Positions 10,879 through 25,040 of a stretch of 64,000 bases of DNA are shown in pieces. The notes beneath the pieces are model-generated. The model was not told where the DNA came from and searched no databases. It saw nothing but the letters and a program-made list of their open reading frames with translations. Numbering within the stretch: the stretch's first letter is position 1; every line of letters begins with the position of its first letter. Position numbers and translations under genes: made by a program. This DNA comes from Hippasteria phrygiana (Eukaryota; Echinodermata; Asteroidea; Valvatida; Goniasteridae): assembly GCA_037893225.1 (NCBI GenBank), contig JAZGUH010000705.1, forward strand, positions 186,001 through 250,000. The letters are read 5' to 3'.

Positions 10879-12500
10879 GCCAGATCTAAGCTATCCATAC
10901 ATGTCAAAATTACTGAATTTGGTTGATATTTCATGCAATTATGAATGAGTAAAGCAAGTCCATACCCCAGGGAATTTGACATGCATGGAGCAATAAATAG
11001 ACGGTAACATGTACACAGATGTTGGCCGGAAAGAAAATAAACATTGCGAGGTTTGAATTTTCTCCACAAGTTTTAACTCTAGGAAGCCGCCGATGATTGC
11101 AACATGTAGCGCCAGATCTAAGCTATCCATACATGTCAAAATTACTGAATTTGGTTGATATTTCATGCAATTATGAATGAGTAAAGCAAGTCCATACCCC
11201 AGGGAATTTGACATGCATGGAGCAATAAATAGACGGTAATATGTACACAGATGTTGGCCGGAAAGAAAATAAACATTGCGAGGTTTGAATTTTCTCCACA
11301 AGTGTTAACTCTAAGAAGCCGCCGATAATTGCAACATGTAGCGCCAGATCTAAGCTATCCATACATGTCAAAATTACTGAATTTGGTTTATATTTTATGC
11401 AATTTTGAATGAGTAAAGCAAGTCATACCCTAGGGAATTTGACAGGCATGGAGCAATAAATAGAAGGTAATATGCACACAGATGTTGGCCGGAAAGAAAA
11501 TAAACATTGCGAGGTTTGAATTTTCTCCACAAGTTTTAACTCTAAGAAGCCGCCGATAATTGCAACATGTAGCGCCAGATCTAAGCTATCCATACATGTC
11601 AAAATTACTGAATTTGGTTGATATTTCATGCAATTATGAATGAGTAAAGCAAGTCCATACCCCAGGGAATTTGACAGGCATGGAGCAATAAATTAAAGGT
11701 AATCTGCACACAGATGGTGGCCGGGAAGAAAATAAACATTGCGAGGTTTGAATTTTCTCCACAAGTGTTAACTCTAAGAAGCCGCCGATAATTGCAACAT
11801 GTAGCGCCAGATCTAAGCTATCCATACATGTCAAAATTACTGAATTTGGTTTATATTTCATGCAATTATGAATGAGTAAAGCAAGTCCATACCCCAGGGA
11901 ATTTGACATGCATGGAGCAATAAATAGACGGTAACATGTACACAGATGTTGGCCGGAAAGAAAATAAACATTGCGAGGTTTGAATTTTCTCCACAAGTTT
12001 TAACTCTAGGAATCCGCCGATGATTGCAACATGTAGCGCCAGATCTAAGCTATCCATACATGTCAAAATTACTGTATTTGGTTTATATTTCATGCAATTA
12101 TGAATGAGTAAAGCAAGTCATACCCAAGGGAATTTGACAGGCATGGAGCAATAAATAGAAGGTAATATGCACACAGATGTTGGCCGGAAAGAAAATAAAC
12201 ATTGCGAGGTTTGAATTTTCTCCACAAGTTTTAACTCTAAGAAGCCGCCGATAATTGCAACATGTAGCGCCAGATCTAAGCTATCCATACATGTCAAAAT
12301 TACTGAATTTGGTTGATATTTCATGCAATTATGAATGAGTAAAGCAAGTCCATACCCCAGGGAATTTGACATGCATGGAGCAATAAATAGACGGTAACAT
12401 GTACACAGATGTTGGCCGGAAAGAAAATAAACATTGCGAGGTTTGAATTTTCTCCACAAGTTTTAACTCTAGGAAGCCGCCGATGATTGCAACATGTAGC
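10879..12500. repeat. HOR block F K H* A B/C E F (1622 bp)
   Basis: Monomers at 10879, 11111, 11343 (231 bp, H* with tattttatgc), 11574, 11806, 12038 (231 bp) and 12269. The monomer at 11806 begins as B and ends as C, so one monomer's worth of sequence has been lost relative to the following block, which has separate B and C. Confidence 0.92.
11806..12037. repeat. Mosaic monomer, B start and C end
   Basis: The start (gaatttggttta, aattatg) and the tttgaatttt segment are B-like, but it ends agtttt, ctaggaatcc, gatgatt like C. The switch therefore falls between about 11,984 and 12,000. This is the expected product of unequal, in-register exchange between adjacent B and C monomers with loss of 232 bp. 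Confidence 0.88.
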
Positions 12501-14354
12501 GCCAGATCTAAGCTATCCATACATGTCAAAATTACTGAATTTGGTTGATATTTCATGCAATTATGAATGAGTAAAGCAAGTCCATACCCCAGGGAATTTG
12601 ACATGCATGGAGCAATAAATAGACGGTAACATGTACACAGATGTTGGCCGGAAAGAAAATAAACATTGCGAGGTTTGAATTTTCTCCACAAGTTTTAACT
12701 CTAGGAAGCCGCCGATGATTGCAACATGTAGCGCCAGATCTAAGCTATCCATACATGTCAAAATTACTGAATTTGGTTGATATTTCATGCAATTATGAAT
12801 GAGTAAAGCAAGTCCATACCCCAGGGAATTTGACATGCATGGAGCAATAAATAGACGGTAATATGTACACAGATGTTGGCCGGAAAGAAAATAAACATTG
12901 CGAGGTTTGAATTTTCTCCACAAGTGTTAACTCTAAGAAGCCGCCGATAATTGCAACATGTAGCGCCAGATCTAAGCTATCCATACATGTCAAAATTACT
13001 GAATTTGGTTTATATTTTATGCAATTTTGAATGAGTAAAGCAAGTCATACCCTAGGGAATTTGACAGGCATGGAGCAATAAATAGAAGGTAATATGCACA
13101 CAGATGTTGGCCGGAAAGAAAATAAACATTGCGAGGTTTGAATTTTCTCCACAAGTTTTAACTCTAAGAAGCCGCCGATAATTGCAACATGTAGCGCCAG
13201 ATCTAAGCTATCCATACATGTCAAAATTACTGAATTTGGTTGATATTTCATGCAATTATGAATGAGTAAAGCAAGTCCATACCCCAGGGAATTTGACAGG
13301 CATGGAGCAATAAATTAAAGGTAATCTGCACACAGATGGTGGCCGGGAAGAAAATAAACATTGCGAGGTTTGAATTTTCTCCACAAGTGTTAACTCTAAG
13401 AAGCCGCCGATAATTGCAACATGTAGCGCCAGATCTAAGCTATCCATACATGTCAAAATTACTGAATTTGGTTTATATTTCATGCAATTATGAATGAGTA
13501 AAGCAAGTCCATACCCCAGGGAATTTGACATGCATGGAGCAATAAATAGACGGTAACATGTACACAGATGTTGGCCGGAAAGAAAATAAACATTGCGAGG
13601 TTTGAATTTTCTCCACAAGTGTTAACTCTAGGAAGCCGCCGATGATTGCAACATGTAGCGCCAGATCTAAGCTATCCATACATGTCAAAATTACTGAATT
13701 TGGTTGATATTTCATGCAATTATGAATGAGTAAAGCAAGTCCATACCCCAGGGAATTTGACATGCATGGAGCAATAAATAGACGGTAACATGTACACAGA
13801 TGTTGGCCGGAAAGAAAATAAACATTGCGAGGTTTGCATTTTCTCCACAAGTTTTAACTCTAGGAATCCGCCGATGATTGCAACATGTAGCGCCAGATCT
13901 AAGCTATCCATACATGTCAAAATTACTGTATTTGGTTTATATTTCATGCAATTATGAATGAGTAAAGCAAGTCATACCCAAGGGAATTTGACAGGCATGG
14001 AGCAATAAATAGAAGGTAATATGCACACAGATGTTGGCCGGAAAGAAAATAAACATTGCGAGGTTTGAATTTTCTCCACAAGTTTTAACTCTAAGAAGCC
14101 GCCGATAATTGCAACATGTAGCGCCAGATCTAAGCTATCCATACATGTCAAAATTACTGAATTTGGTTGATATTTCATGCAATTATGAATGAGTAAAGCA
14201 AGTCCATACCCCAGGGAATTTGACATGCATGGAGCAATAAATAGACGGTAACATGTACACAGATGTTGGCCGGAAAGAAAATAAACATTGCGAGGTTTGA
14301 ATTTTCTCCACAAGTTTTAACTCTAGGAAGCCGCCGATGATTGCAACATGTAGC
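12501..14354. repeat. HOR 8-mer F K H* A B C E F (1854 bp)
   Basis: Monomers at 12501, 12733, 12965 (231 bp, H*), 13196, 13428, 13660, 13892 (231 bp) and 14123. It repeats the preceding block with B and C intact. The same eight monomers followed by A Cp D recur at 40742-43249. Confidence 0.93.
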
Positions 14355-15935
14355 GCCAGATCTAAGCTATCCATACATGTCAAAATTACTGAATTTGGTT
14401 GATATTTCATGCAATTATGAATGAGTAAAGCAAGTCCATACCCCAGGGAATTTGACAGGCATGGAGCAATAAATTAAAGGTAATCTGCACACAGATGGTG
14501 GCCGGGAAGAAAATAAACATTGCGAGGTTTGAATTTTCTCCACAAGTGTTAACTCTAAGAAGCCGCCGATAATTGCAACATGTAGCGCCAGATCTAAGCT
14601 ATCCATACATGTCAAAATTACTGTATTTGGTTTATATTTCATGCAATTTTGAATGAGTAAAGCAAGTCCATACCCCAGGGAATTTGACATGCATGGAGCA
14701 ATAAATAGACGGTAACATGTACACAGATGTTGGCCGGAAAGAAAATAAACATTGCGAGGTTTGCATTTTCTCCACAAGTTTTAACTCTAGGAATCCGCCG
14801 ATGATTGCAACATGTAGCGCCAGATCTAAGCTATCCATACATGTCAAAATTACTGTATTTGGTTTATATTTCATGCAATTATGAATGAGTAAAGCACGTC
14901 ATACCCTAGGGAATTTGACAGGCATGGAGCAATAAATAGAAGGTAATATGCACACAGATGTTGACAAGTGTTAACTCTAAGAAGCCGCCGATAATTGCAA
15001 CATGTAGCGCCAGATCTAAGCTATCCATACATGTCAAAATTACTGAATTTGGTTTATATTTCATGCAATTATGAATGAGTAAAGCAAGTCCATACCCCAG
15101 GGAATTTGACATGCATGGAGCAATAAATAGACGGTAACATGTACACAGATGTTGGCCGGAAAGAAAATAAACATTGCGAGGTTTGAATTTTCTCCACAAG
15201 TGTTAACTCTAGGAAGCCGCCGATGATTGCAACATGTAGCGCCAGATCTAAGCTATCCATACATGTCAAAATTACTGAATTTGGTTGATATTTCATGCAA
15301 TTATGAATGAGTAAAGCAAGTCCATACCCCAGGGAATTTGACATGCATGGAGCAATAAATAGACGGTAACATGTACACAGATGTTGGCCGGAAAGAAAAT
15401 AAACATTGCGAGGTTTGCATTTTCTCCACAAGTTTTAACTCTAGGAATCCGCCGATGATTGCAACATGTAGCGCCAGATCTAAGCTATCCATACATGTCA
15501 AAATTACTGTATTTGGTTTATATTTCATGCAATTATGAATGAGTAAAGCAAGTCATACCCAAGGGAATTTGACAGGCATGGAGCAATAAATAGAAGGTAA
15601 TATGCACACAGATGTTGGCCGGAAAGAAAATAAACATTGCGAGGTTTGAATTTTCTCCACAAGTTTTAACTCTAAGAAGCCGCCGATAATTGCAACATGT
15701 AGCGCCAGATCTAAGCTATCCATACATGTCAAAATTACTGAATTTGGTTGATATTTCATGCAATTATGAATGAGTAAAGCAAGTCCATACCCCAGGGAAT
15801 TTGACATGCATGGAGCAATAAATAGACGGTAACATGTACACAGATGTTGGCCGGAAAGAAAATAAACATTGCGAGGTTTGAATTTTCTCCACAAGTTTTA
15901 ACTCTAGGAAGCCGCCGATGATTGCAACATGTAGC
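14355..15935. repeat. HOR 7-mer A Cp D B C E F (1581 bp), third copy
   Basis: Monomers at 14355, 14587, 14819 (190 bp), 15009, 15241, 15473 (231 bp) and 15704. Same order as the copies at 929 and 3669; E has the usual gctatcc. Confidence 0.95.
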
Positions 15936-17284
15936 GCCAGATCTAAGCTATCCATACATGTCAAAATTACTGAATTTGGTTGATATTTCATGCAATTATG
16001 AATGAGTAAAGCAAGTCCATACCCCAGGGAATTTGACAGGCATGGAGCAATAAATTAAAGGTAATCTGCACACAGATGGTGGCCGGGAAGAAAATAAACA
16101 TTGCGAGGTTTGAATTTTCTCCACAAGTGTTAACTCTAAGAAGCCGCCGATAATTGCAACATGTAGCGCCAGATCTAAGCTATCCATACATGTCAAAATT
16201 ACTGTATTTGGTTTATATTTCATGCAATTTTGAATGAGTAAAGCAAGTCCATACCCCAGGGAATTTGACATGCATGGAGCAATAAATAGACGGTAACATG
16301 TACACAGATGTTGGCCGGAAAGAAAATAAACATTGCGAGGTTTGCATTTTCTCCACAAGTTTTAACTCTAGGAATCCGCCGATGATTGCAACATGTAGCG
16401 CCAGATCTAAGCTATCCATACATGTCAAAATTACTGTATTTGGTTTATATTTCATGCAATTATGAATGAGTAAAGCACGTCATACCCTAGGGAATTTGAC
16501 AGGCATGGAGCAATAAATAGAAGGTAATATGCACACAGATGTTGACAAGTGTTAACTCTAAGAAGCCGCCGATAATTGCAACATGTAGCGCCAGATCTAA
16601 GCTATCCATACATGTCAAAATTACTGAATTTTGTTGATATTTCATGCAATTATGAATGAGTAAAGCAAGTCCATACCCCAGGGAATTTGACATGCATGGA
16701 GCAATAAATAGACGGTAACATGTACACAGATGTTGGCCGGAAAGAAAATAAACATTGCGAGGTTTGAATTTTCTCCACAAGTTTTAACTCTAAGAAGCCG
16801 CCGATAATTGCAACATGTAGCGCCAGATCTAAGCTATCCATACATGTCAAAATTACTGAATTTGGTTGATATTTCATGCAATTATGAATGAGTAAAGCAA
16901 GTCCATACCCCAGGGAATTTGACATGCATGGAGCAATAAATAGACGGTAATATGTACACAGATGTTGGCCGGAAAGAAAATAAACATTGCGAGGTTTGAA
17001 TTTTCTCCACAAGTGTTAACTCAAAGAAGCCGCCGATAATTGCAACATGTAGCGCCAGATCTAAGCTATCCATACATGTCAAAATTACTGTATTTGGTTT
17101 ATATTTCATGCAATTTTGAATGAGTAAAGCAAGTCATACCCTAGGGAATTTGACAGGCATGGAGCAATAAATAGAAGGTAATATGCACACAGATGTTGGC
17201 CGGAAAGAAAATAAACATTGCGAGGTTTGAATTTTCTCCACAAGTGTTAACTCTAAGAAGCCGCCGATGATTGCAACATGTAGC
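15936..17284. repeat. HOR 6-mer A Cp D I G H (1349 bp)
   Basis: Monomers at 15936, 16168, 16400 (190 bp), 16590, 16822 and 17054 (231 bp). The I monomer carries gaattttgttga, a marker otherwise seen in some K, C and F monomers, which suggests short-tract transfer between types. Confidence 0.94.
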
Positions 17285-17748
17285 GCCAGATCTAAGCTAT
17301 CCATACATGTCAAAATTACTGAATTTGGTTGATATTTCATGCAATTATGAATGAGTAAAGCAAGTCCATACCCCAGGGAATTTGACAGGCATGGAGCAAT
17401 AAATTAAAGGTAATCTGCACACAGATGGTGGCCGGGAAGAAAATAAACATTGCGAGGTTTGAATTTTCTCCACAAGTGTTAACTCTAAGAAGCCGCCGAT
17501 AATTGCAACATGTAGCGCCAGATCTAAGCTATCCATACATGTCAAAATTACTGTATTTGGTTTATATTTCATGCAATTTTGAATGAGTAAAGCAAGTCCA
17601 TACCCCAGGGAATTTGACATGCATGGAGCAATAAATAGACGGTAACATGTACACAGATGTTGGCCGGAAAGAAAATAAACATTGCGAGGTTTGCATTTTC
17701 TCCACAAGTTTTAACTCTAGGAATCCGCCGATGATTGCAACATGTAGC
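17285..17748. repeat. A Cp pair preceding the 9.8-kb duplication
   Basis: Two 232-bp monomers at 17285 and 17517. The D monomer expected next is replaced by a mosaic monomer at 17749, which marks the left edge of the large duplicated segment. Confidence 0.92.
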
Positions 17749-17980
17749 GCCAGATCTAAGCTATCCATACATGTCAAAATTACTGTATTTGGTTTATATT
17801 TCATGCAATTATGAATGAGTAAAGCAAGTCCATACCCCAGGGAATTTGACATGCATGGAGCAATAAATAGACGGTAATATGTACACAGATGTTGGCCGGA
17901 AAGAAAATAAACATTGCGAGGTTTGAATTTTCTCCACAAGTGTTAACTCAAAGAAGCCGCCGATAATTGCAACATGTAGC
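17749..17980. repeat. Mosaic monomer, D start and G body
   Basis: Begins gtatttggttta with aattatg, as expected for a monomer following Cp (normally D), then continues with gtccataccccaggg, gacggtaatatgtac and actcaaagaag as in G. The switch lies in the segment around gagtaaagcaagtcc. It joins an A Cp pair directly to a G H pair, skipping most of D, all of I and the start of G. Confidence 0.88.
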
Positions 17981-18211
17981 GCCAGATCTAAGCTATCCAT
18001 ACATGTCAAAATTACTGTATTTGGTTTATATTTCATGCAATTTTGAATGAGTAAAGCAAGTCATACCCTAGGGAATTTGACATGCATGGAGCAATAAATA
18101 GAAGGTAATATGCACACAGATGTTGGCCGGAAAGAAAATAAACATTGCGAGGTTTGAATTTTCTCCACAAGTGTTAACTCTAAGAAGCCGCCGATGATTG
18201 CAACATGTAGC

Positions 18212-19287
18212 GCCAGATCTAAGCTATCCATACATGTCAAAATTACTGAATTTGGTTGATATTTCATGCAATTATGAATGAGTAAAGCAAGTCCATACCC
18301 CAGGGAATTTGACAGGCATGGAGCAATAAATTAAAGGTAATCTGCACACAGATGGTGGCCGGGAAGAAAATAAACATTGCGAGGTTTGAATTTTCTCCAC
18401 AAGTGTTAACTCTAAGAAGCCGCCGATAATTGCAACATGTAGCGCCAGATCTAAGCTATCCATACATGTCAAAATTACTGTATTTGGTTTATATTTCATG
18501 CAATTTTGAATGAGTAAAGCAAGTCCATACCCCAGGGAATTTGACATGCATGGAGCAATAAATAGACGGTAACATGTACACAGATGTTGGCCGGAAAGAA
18601 AATAAACATTGCGAGGTTTGCATTTTCTCCACAAGTTTTAACTCTAGGAATCCGCCGATGATTGCAACATGTAGCGCCAGATCTAAGCTATCCATACATG
18701 TCAAAATTACTGTATTTGGTTTATATTTCATGCAATTATGAATGAGTAAAGCACGTCATACCCTAGGGAATTTGACAGGCATGGAGCAATAAATAGAAGG
18801 TAATATGCACACAGATGTTGACAAGTGTTAACTCTAAGAAGCCGCCGATAATTGCAACATGTAGCGCCAGATCTAAGCTATCCATACATGTCAAAATTAC
18901 TGAATTTGGTTGATATTTCATGCAATTATGAATGAGTAAAGCAAGTCCATACCCCAGGGAATTTGACATGCATGGAGCAATAAATAGACGGTAACATGTA
19001 CACAGATGTTGGCCGGAAAGAAAATAAACATTGCGAGGTTTGCATTTTCTCCACAAGTTTTAACTCTAGGAATCCGCCGATGATTGCAACATGTAGCGCC
19101 AGATCTAAGCTATCCATACATGTCAAAATTACTGTATTTGGTTTATATTTCATGCAATTATGAATGAGTAAAGCACGTCATACCCTAGGGAATTTGACAG
19201 GCATGGAGCAATAAATAGAAGGTAATATGCACACAGATGTTGACAAGTGTTAACTCTAAGAAGCCGCCGATAATTGCAACATGTAGC
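18212..19287. repeat. A Cp D C D: local 422-bp duplication of a C-D pair
   Basis: Monomers at 18212, 18444, 18676 (190 bp), 18866 and 19098 (190 bp). Two deleted monomers occur 422 bp apart (232 + 190), the shortest spacing of D in the window. The second C starts gaatttggttga, as monomers following D do. The same arrangement is at 28012-29087. Confidence 0.93.
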
Positions 19288-21141
19288 GCCAGATCTAAGC
19301 TATCCATACATGTCAAAATTACTGAATTTGGTTGATATTTCATGCAATTATGAATGAGTAAAGCAAGTCCATACCCCAGGGAATTTGACATGCATGGAGC
19401 AATAAATAGACGGTAACATGTACACAGATGTTGGCCGGAAAGAAAATAAACATTGCGAGGTTTGAATTTTCTCCACAAGTTTTAACTCTAGGAAGCCGCC
19501 GATGATTGCAACATGTAGCGCCAGATCTAAGCTATCCATACATGTCAAAATTACTGAATTTTGTTGATATTTCATGCAATTATGAATGAGTAAAGCAAGT
19601 CCATACCCCAGGGAATTTGACATGCATGGAGCAATAAATAGACGGTAATATGTACACAGATGTTGGCCGGAAAGAAAATAAACATTACGAGGTTTGAATT
19701 TTCTCCACAAGTGTTAACTCTAAGAAGCCGCCGATAATTGCAACATGTAGCGCCAGATCTAAGCTATCCATACATGTCAAAATTACTGTATTTGGTTTAT
19801 ATTTCATGCAATTTTGAATGAGTAAAGCAAGTCATACCCCAGGGAATTTGACAGGCTTGGAGCAATAAATAGAAGGTAATATGCACACAGATGTTGGCCG
19901 GAAAGAAAATAAACATTGCGAGGTTTGAATTTTCTCCACAAGTTTTAACTCTAGGAAGCCGCCGATGATTGCAACATGTAGCGCCAGATCTAAGCTATCC
20001 ATACATGTCAAAATTACTGAATTTGGTTGATATTTCATGCAATTATGAATGAGTAAAGCAAGTCCATACCCCAGGGAATTTGACATGCATGGAGCAATAA
20101 ATAGACGGTAACATGTACACAGATGTTGGCCGGAAAGAAAATAAACATTGCGAGGTTTGAATTTTCTCCACAAGTTTTAACTCTAGGAAGCCGCCGATGA
20201 TTGCAACATGTAGCGCCAGATCTAAGCTATCCATACATGTCAAAATTACTGAATTTGGTTGATATTTCATGCAATTATGAATGAGTAAAGCAAGTCCATA
20301 CCCCAGGGAATTTGACATGCATGGAGCAATAAATAGACGGTAATATGTACACAGATGTTGGCCGGAAAGAAAATAAACATTACGAGGTTTGAATTTTCTC
20401 CACAAGTGTTAACTCTAAGAAGCCGCCGATAATTGCAACATGTAGCGCCAGATCTAAGCTATCCATACATGTCAAAATTACTGTATTTGGTTTATATTTC
20501 ATGCAATTTTGAATGAGTAAAGCAAGTCATACCCCAGGGAATTTGACAGGCTTGGAGCAATAAATAGAAGGTAATATGCACACAGATGTTGGCCGGAAAG
20601 AAAATAAACATTGCGAGGTTTGAATTTTCTCCACAAGTTTTAACTCTAGGAAGCCGCCGATGATTGCAACATGTAGCGCCAGATCTAAGCTATCCATACA
20701 TGTCAAAATTACTGAATTTGGTTGATATTTCATGCAATTATGAATGAGTAAAGCAAGTCCATACCCCAGGGAATTTGACATGCATGGAGCAATAAATAGA
20801 CGGTAACATGTACACAGATGTTGGCCGGAAAGAAAATAAACATTGCGAGGTTTGAATTTTCTCCACAAGTTTTAACTCTAGGAAGCCGCCGATGATTGCA
20901 ACATGTAGCGCCAGATCTAAGCTATCCATACATGTCAAAATTACTGAATTTGGTTGATATTTCATGCAATTATGAATGAGTAAAGCAAGTCCATACCCCA
21001 GGGAATTTGACATGCATGGAGCAATAAATAGACGGTAATATGTACACAGATGTTGGCCGGAAAGAAAATAAACATTGCGAGGTTTGAATTTTCTCCACAA
21101 GTGTTAACTCTAAGAAGCCGCCGATAATTGCAACATGTAGC
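19288..21141. repeat. F K J F K J F K run with an expanded trio (1854 bp)
   Basis: Monomers at 19288, 19520, 19752 (231 bp), 19983, 20215, 20447 (231 bp), 20678 and 20910. The K monomers at 19520 and 20215 carry cattacgagg; the last one has cattgcgagg. The corresponding stretch of copy 2 (29088-30246) has only F K J F K, so one 695-bp trio was gained here or lost there. Confidence 0.93.
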
Positions 21142-23691
21142 GCCAGATCTAAGCTATCCATACATGTCAAAATTACTGAATTTGGTTGATATTTCATGCA
21201 ATTATGAATGAGTAAAGCAAGTCCATACCCCAGGGAATTTGACAGGCATGGAGCAATAAATTAAAGGTAATCTGCACACAGATGGTGGCCGGGAAGAAAA
21301 TAAACATTGCGAGGTTTGAATTTTCTCCACAAGTGTTAACTCTAAGAAGCCGCCGATAATTGCAACATGTAGCGCCAGATCTAAGCTATCCATACATGTC
21401 AAAATTACTGAATTTGGTTTATATTTCATGCAATTATGAATGAGTAAAGCAAGTCCATACCCCAGGGAATTTGACAGGCATGGAGCAATAAATTAAAGGT
21501 AATCTGCACACAGATGGTGGCCGGGAAGAAAATAAACATTGCGAGGTTTGAATTTTCTCCACAAGTGTTAACTCTAAGAAGCCGCCGATAATTGCAACAT
21601 GTAGCGCCAGATCTAAGCTATCCATACATGTCAAAATTACTGAATTTGGTTTATATTTCATGCAATTATGAATGAGTAAAGCAAGTCCATACCCCAGGGA
21701 ATTTGACATGCATGGAGCAATAAATAGACGGTAACATGTACACAGATGTTGGCCGGAAAGAAAATAAACATTGCGAGGTTTGAATTTTCTCCACAAGTGT
21801 TAACTCTAGGAAGCCGCCGATGATTGCAACATGTAGCGCCAGATCTAAGCTATCCATACATGTCAAAATTACTGAATTTGGTTGATATTTCATGCAATTA
21901 TGAATGAGTAAAGCAAGTCCATACCCCAGGGAATTTGACATGCATGGAGCAATAAATAGACGGTAACATGTACACAGATGTTGGCCGGAAAGAAAATAAA
22001 CATTGCGAGGTTTGCATTTTCTCCACAAGTTTTAACTCTAGGAATCCGCCGATGATTGCAACATGTAGCGCCAGATCTAAGCTATCCATACATGTCAAAA
22101 TTACTGTATTTGGTTTATATTTCATGCAATTATGAATGAGTAAAGCAAGTCATACCCAAGGGAATTTGACAGGCATGGAGCAATAAATAGAAGGTAATAT
22201 GCACACAGATGTTGGCCGGAAAGAAAATAAACATTGCGAGGTTTGAATTTTCTCCACAAGTTTTAACTCTAAGAAGCCGCCGATAATTGCAACATGTAGC
22301 GCCAGATCTAAGCTATCCATACATGTCAAAATTACTGAATTTGGTTGATATTTCATGCAATTATGAATGAGTAAAGCAAGTCCATACCCCAGGGAATTTG
22401 ACATGCATGGAGCAATAAATAGACGGTAACATGTACACAGATGTTGGCCGGAAAGAAAATAAACATTGCGAGGTTTGAATTTTCTCCACAAGTTTTAACT
22501 CTAGGAAGCCGCCGATGATTGCAACATGTAGCGCCAGATCTAAGCTATCCATACATGTCAAAATTACTGAATTTGGTTGATATTTCATGCAATTATGAAT
22601 GAGTAAAGCAAGTCCATACCCCAGGGAATTTGACAGGCATGGAGCAATAAATTAAAGGTAATCTGCACACAGATGGTGGCCGGGAAGAAAATAAACATTG
22701 CGAGGTTTGAATTTTCTCCACAAGTGTTAACTCTAAGAAGCCGCCGATAATTGCAACATGTAGCGCCAGATCTAAGCTATCCATACATGTCAAAATTACT
22801 GAATTTGGTTTATATTTCATGCAATTATGAATGAGTAAAGCAAGTCCATACCCCAGGGAATTTGACATGCATGGAGCAATAAATAGACGGTAACATGTAC
22901 ACAGATGTTGGCCGGAAAGAAAATAAACATTGCGAGGTTTGAATTTTCTCCACAAGTGTTAACTCTAGGAAGCCGCCGATGATTGCAACATGTAGCGCCA
23001 GATCTAAGCTATCCATACATGTCAAAATTACTGAATTTGGTTGATATTTCATGCAATTATGAATGAGTAAAGCAAGTCCATACCCCAGGGAATTTGACAT
23101 GCATGGAGCAATAAATAGACGGTAACATGTACACAGATGTTGGCCGGAAAGAAAATAAACATTGCGAGGTTTGCATTTTCTCCACAAGTTTTAACTCTAG
23201 GAATCCGCCGATGATTGCAACATGTAGCGCCAGATCTAAGCTATCCATACATGTCAAAATTACTGTATTTGGTTTATATTTCATGCAATTATGAATGAGT
23301 AAAGCAAGTCATACCCAAGGGAATTTGACAGGCATGGAGCAATAAATAGAAGGTAATATGCACACAGATGTTGGCCGGAAAGAAAATAAACATTGCGAGG
23401 TTTGAATTTTCTCCACAAGTTTTAACTCTAAGAAGCCGCCGATAATTGCAACATGTAGCGCCAGATCTAAGCTATCCATACATGTCAAAATTACTGAATT
23501 TGGTTGATATTTCATGCAATTATGAATGAGTAAAGCAAGTCCATACCCCAGGGAATTTGACATGCATGGAGCAATAAATAGACGGTAACATGTACACAGA
23601 TGTTGGCCGGAAAGAAAATAAACATTGCGAGGTTTGAATTTTCTCCACAAGTTTTAACTCTAGGAAGCCGCCGATGATTGCAACATGTAGC
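21142..23691. repeat. A plus two consecutive 5-mers A B C E F
   Basis: Monomers at 21142 (A), then 21374-22532 and 22533-23691, each A B C E F of 1159 bp. The adjacent A monomers at 21142 and 21374 are an A-A doublet found elsewhere only at 30247/30479. The second A of the doublet begins with ggttta, like B. Confidence 0.93.
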
Positions 23692-25040
23692 GCCAGATCT
23701 AAGCTATCCATACATGTCAAAATTACTGAATTTGGTTGATATTTCATGCAATTATGAATGAGTAAAGCAAGTCCATACCCCAGGGAATTTGACAGGCATG
23801 GAGCAATAAATTAAAGGTAATCTGCACACAGATGGTGGCCGGGAAGAAAATAAACATTGCGAGGTTTGAATTTTCTCCACAAGTGTTAACTCTAAGAAGC
23901 CGCCGATAATTGCAACATGTAGCGCCAGATCTAAGCTATCCATACATGTCAAAATTACTGTATTTGGTTTATATTTCATGCAATTTTGAATGAGTAAAGC
24001 AAGTCCATACCCCAGGGAATTTGACATGCATGGAGCAATAAATAGACGGTAACATGTACACAGATGTTGGCCGGAAAGAAAATAAACATTGCGAGGTTTG
24101 CATTTTCTCCACAAGTTTTAACTCTAGGAATCCGCCGATGATTGCAACATGTAGCGCCAGATCTAAGCTATCCATACATGTCAAAATTACTGTATTTGGT
24201 TTATATTTCATGCAATTATGAATGAGTAAAGCACGTCATACCCTAGGGAATTTGACAGGCATGGAGCAATAAATAGAAGGTAATATGCACACAGATGTTG
24301 ACAAGTGTTAACTCTAAGAAGCCGCCGATAATTGCAACATGTAGCGCCAGATCTAAGCTATCCATACATGTCAAAATTACTGAATTTGGTTGATATTTCA
24401 TGCAATTATGAATGAGTAAAGCAAGTCCATACCCCAGGGAATTTGACATGCATGGAGCAATAAATAGACGGTAACATGTACACAGATGTTGGCCGGAAAG
24501 AAAATAAACATTGCGAGGTTTGAATTTTCTCCACAAGTTTTAACTCTAAGAAGCCGCCGATAATTGCAACATGTAGCGCCAGATCTAGGCTATCCATACA
24601 TGTCAAAATTACTGAATTTGGTTGATATTTCATGCAATTATGAATGAGTAAAGCAAGTCCATACCCCAGGGAATTTGACATGCATGGAGCAATAAATAGA
24701 CGGTAATATGTACACAGATGTTGGCCGGAAAGAAAATAAACATTGCGAGGTTTGAATTTTCTCCACAAGTGTTAACTCAAAGAAGCCGCCGATAATTGCA
24801 ACATGTAGCGCCAGATCTAAGCTATCCATACATGTCAAAATTACTGTATTTGGTTTATATTTCATGCAATTTTGAATGAGTAAAGCAAGTCATACCCTAG
24901 GGAATTTGACAGGCATGGAGCAATAAATAGAAGGTAATATGCACACAGATGTTGGCCGGAAAGAAAATAAACATTGCGAGGTTTGAATTTTCTCCACAAG
25001 TGTTAACTCTAAGAAGCCGCCGATGATTGCAACATGTAGC
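23692..25040. repeat. HOR 6-mer A Cp D I G H (1349 bp)
   Basis: Monomers at 23692, 23924, 24156 (190 bp), 24346, 24578 and 24810 (231 bp). The G monomer has a private agatctagg (agatctaag elsewhere) at 24588, absent from the matching position 33693 of copy 2. Confidence 0.95.

Noticed and set aside
17562..17939. Longest minus-strand frame (125 codons).
   Set aside because: It is longer only because the junction of a Cp monomer with the mosaic monomer at 17749 lacks a stop; nothing indicates selection for coding.
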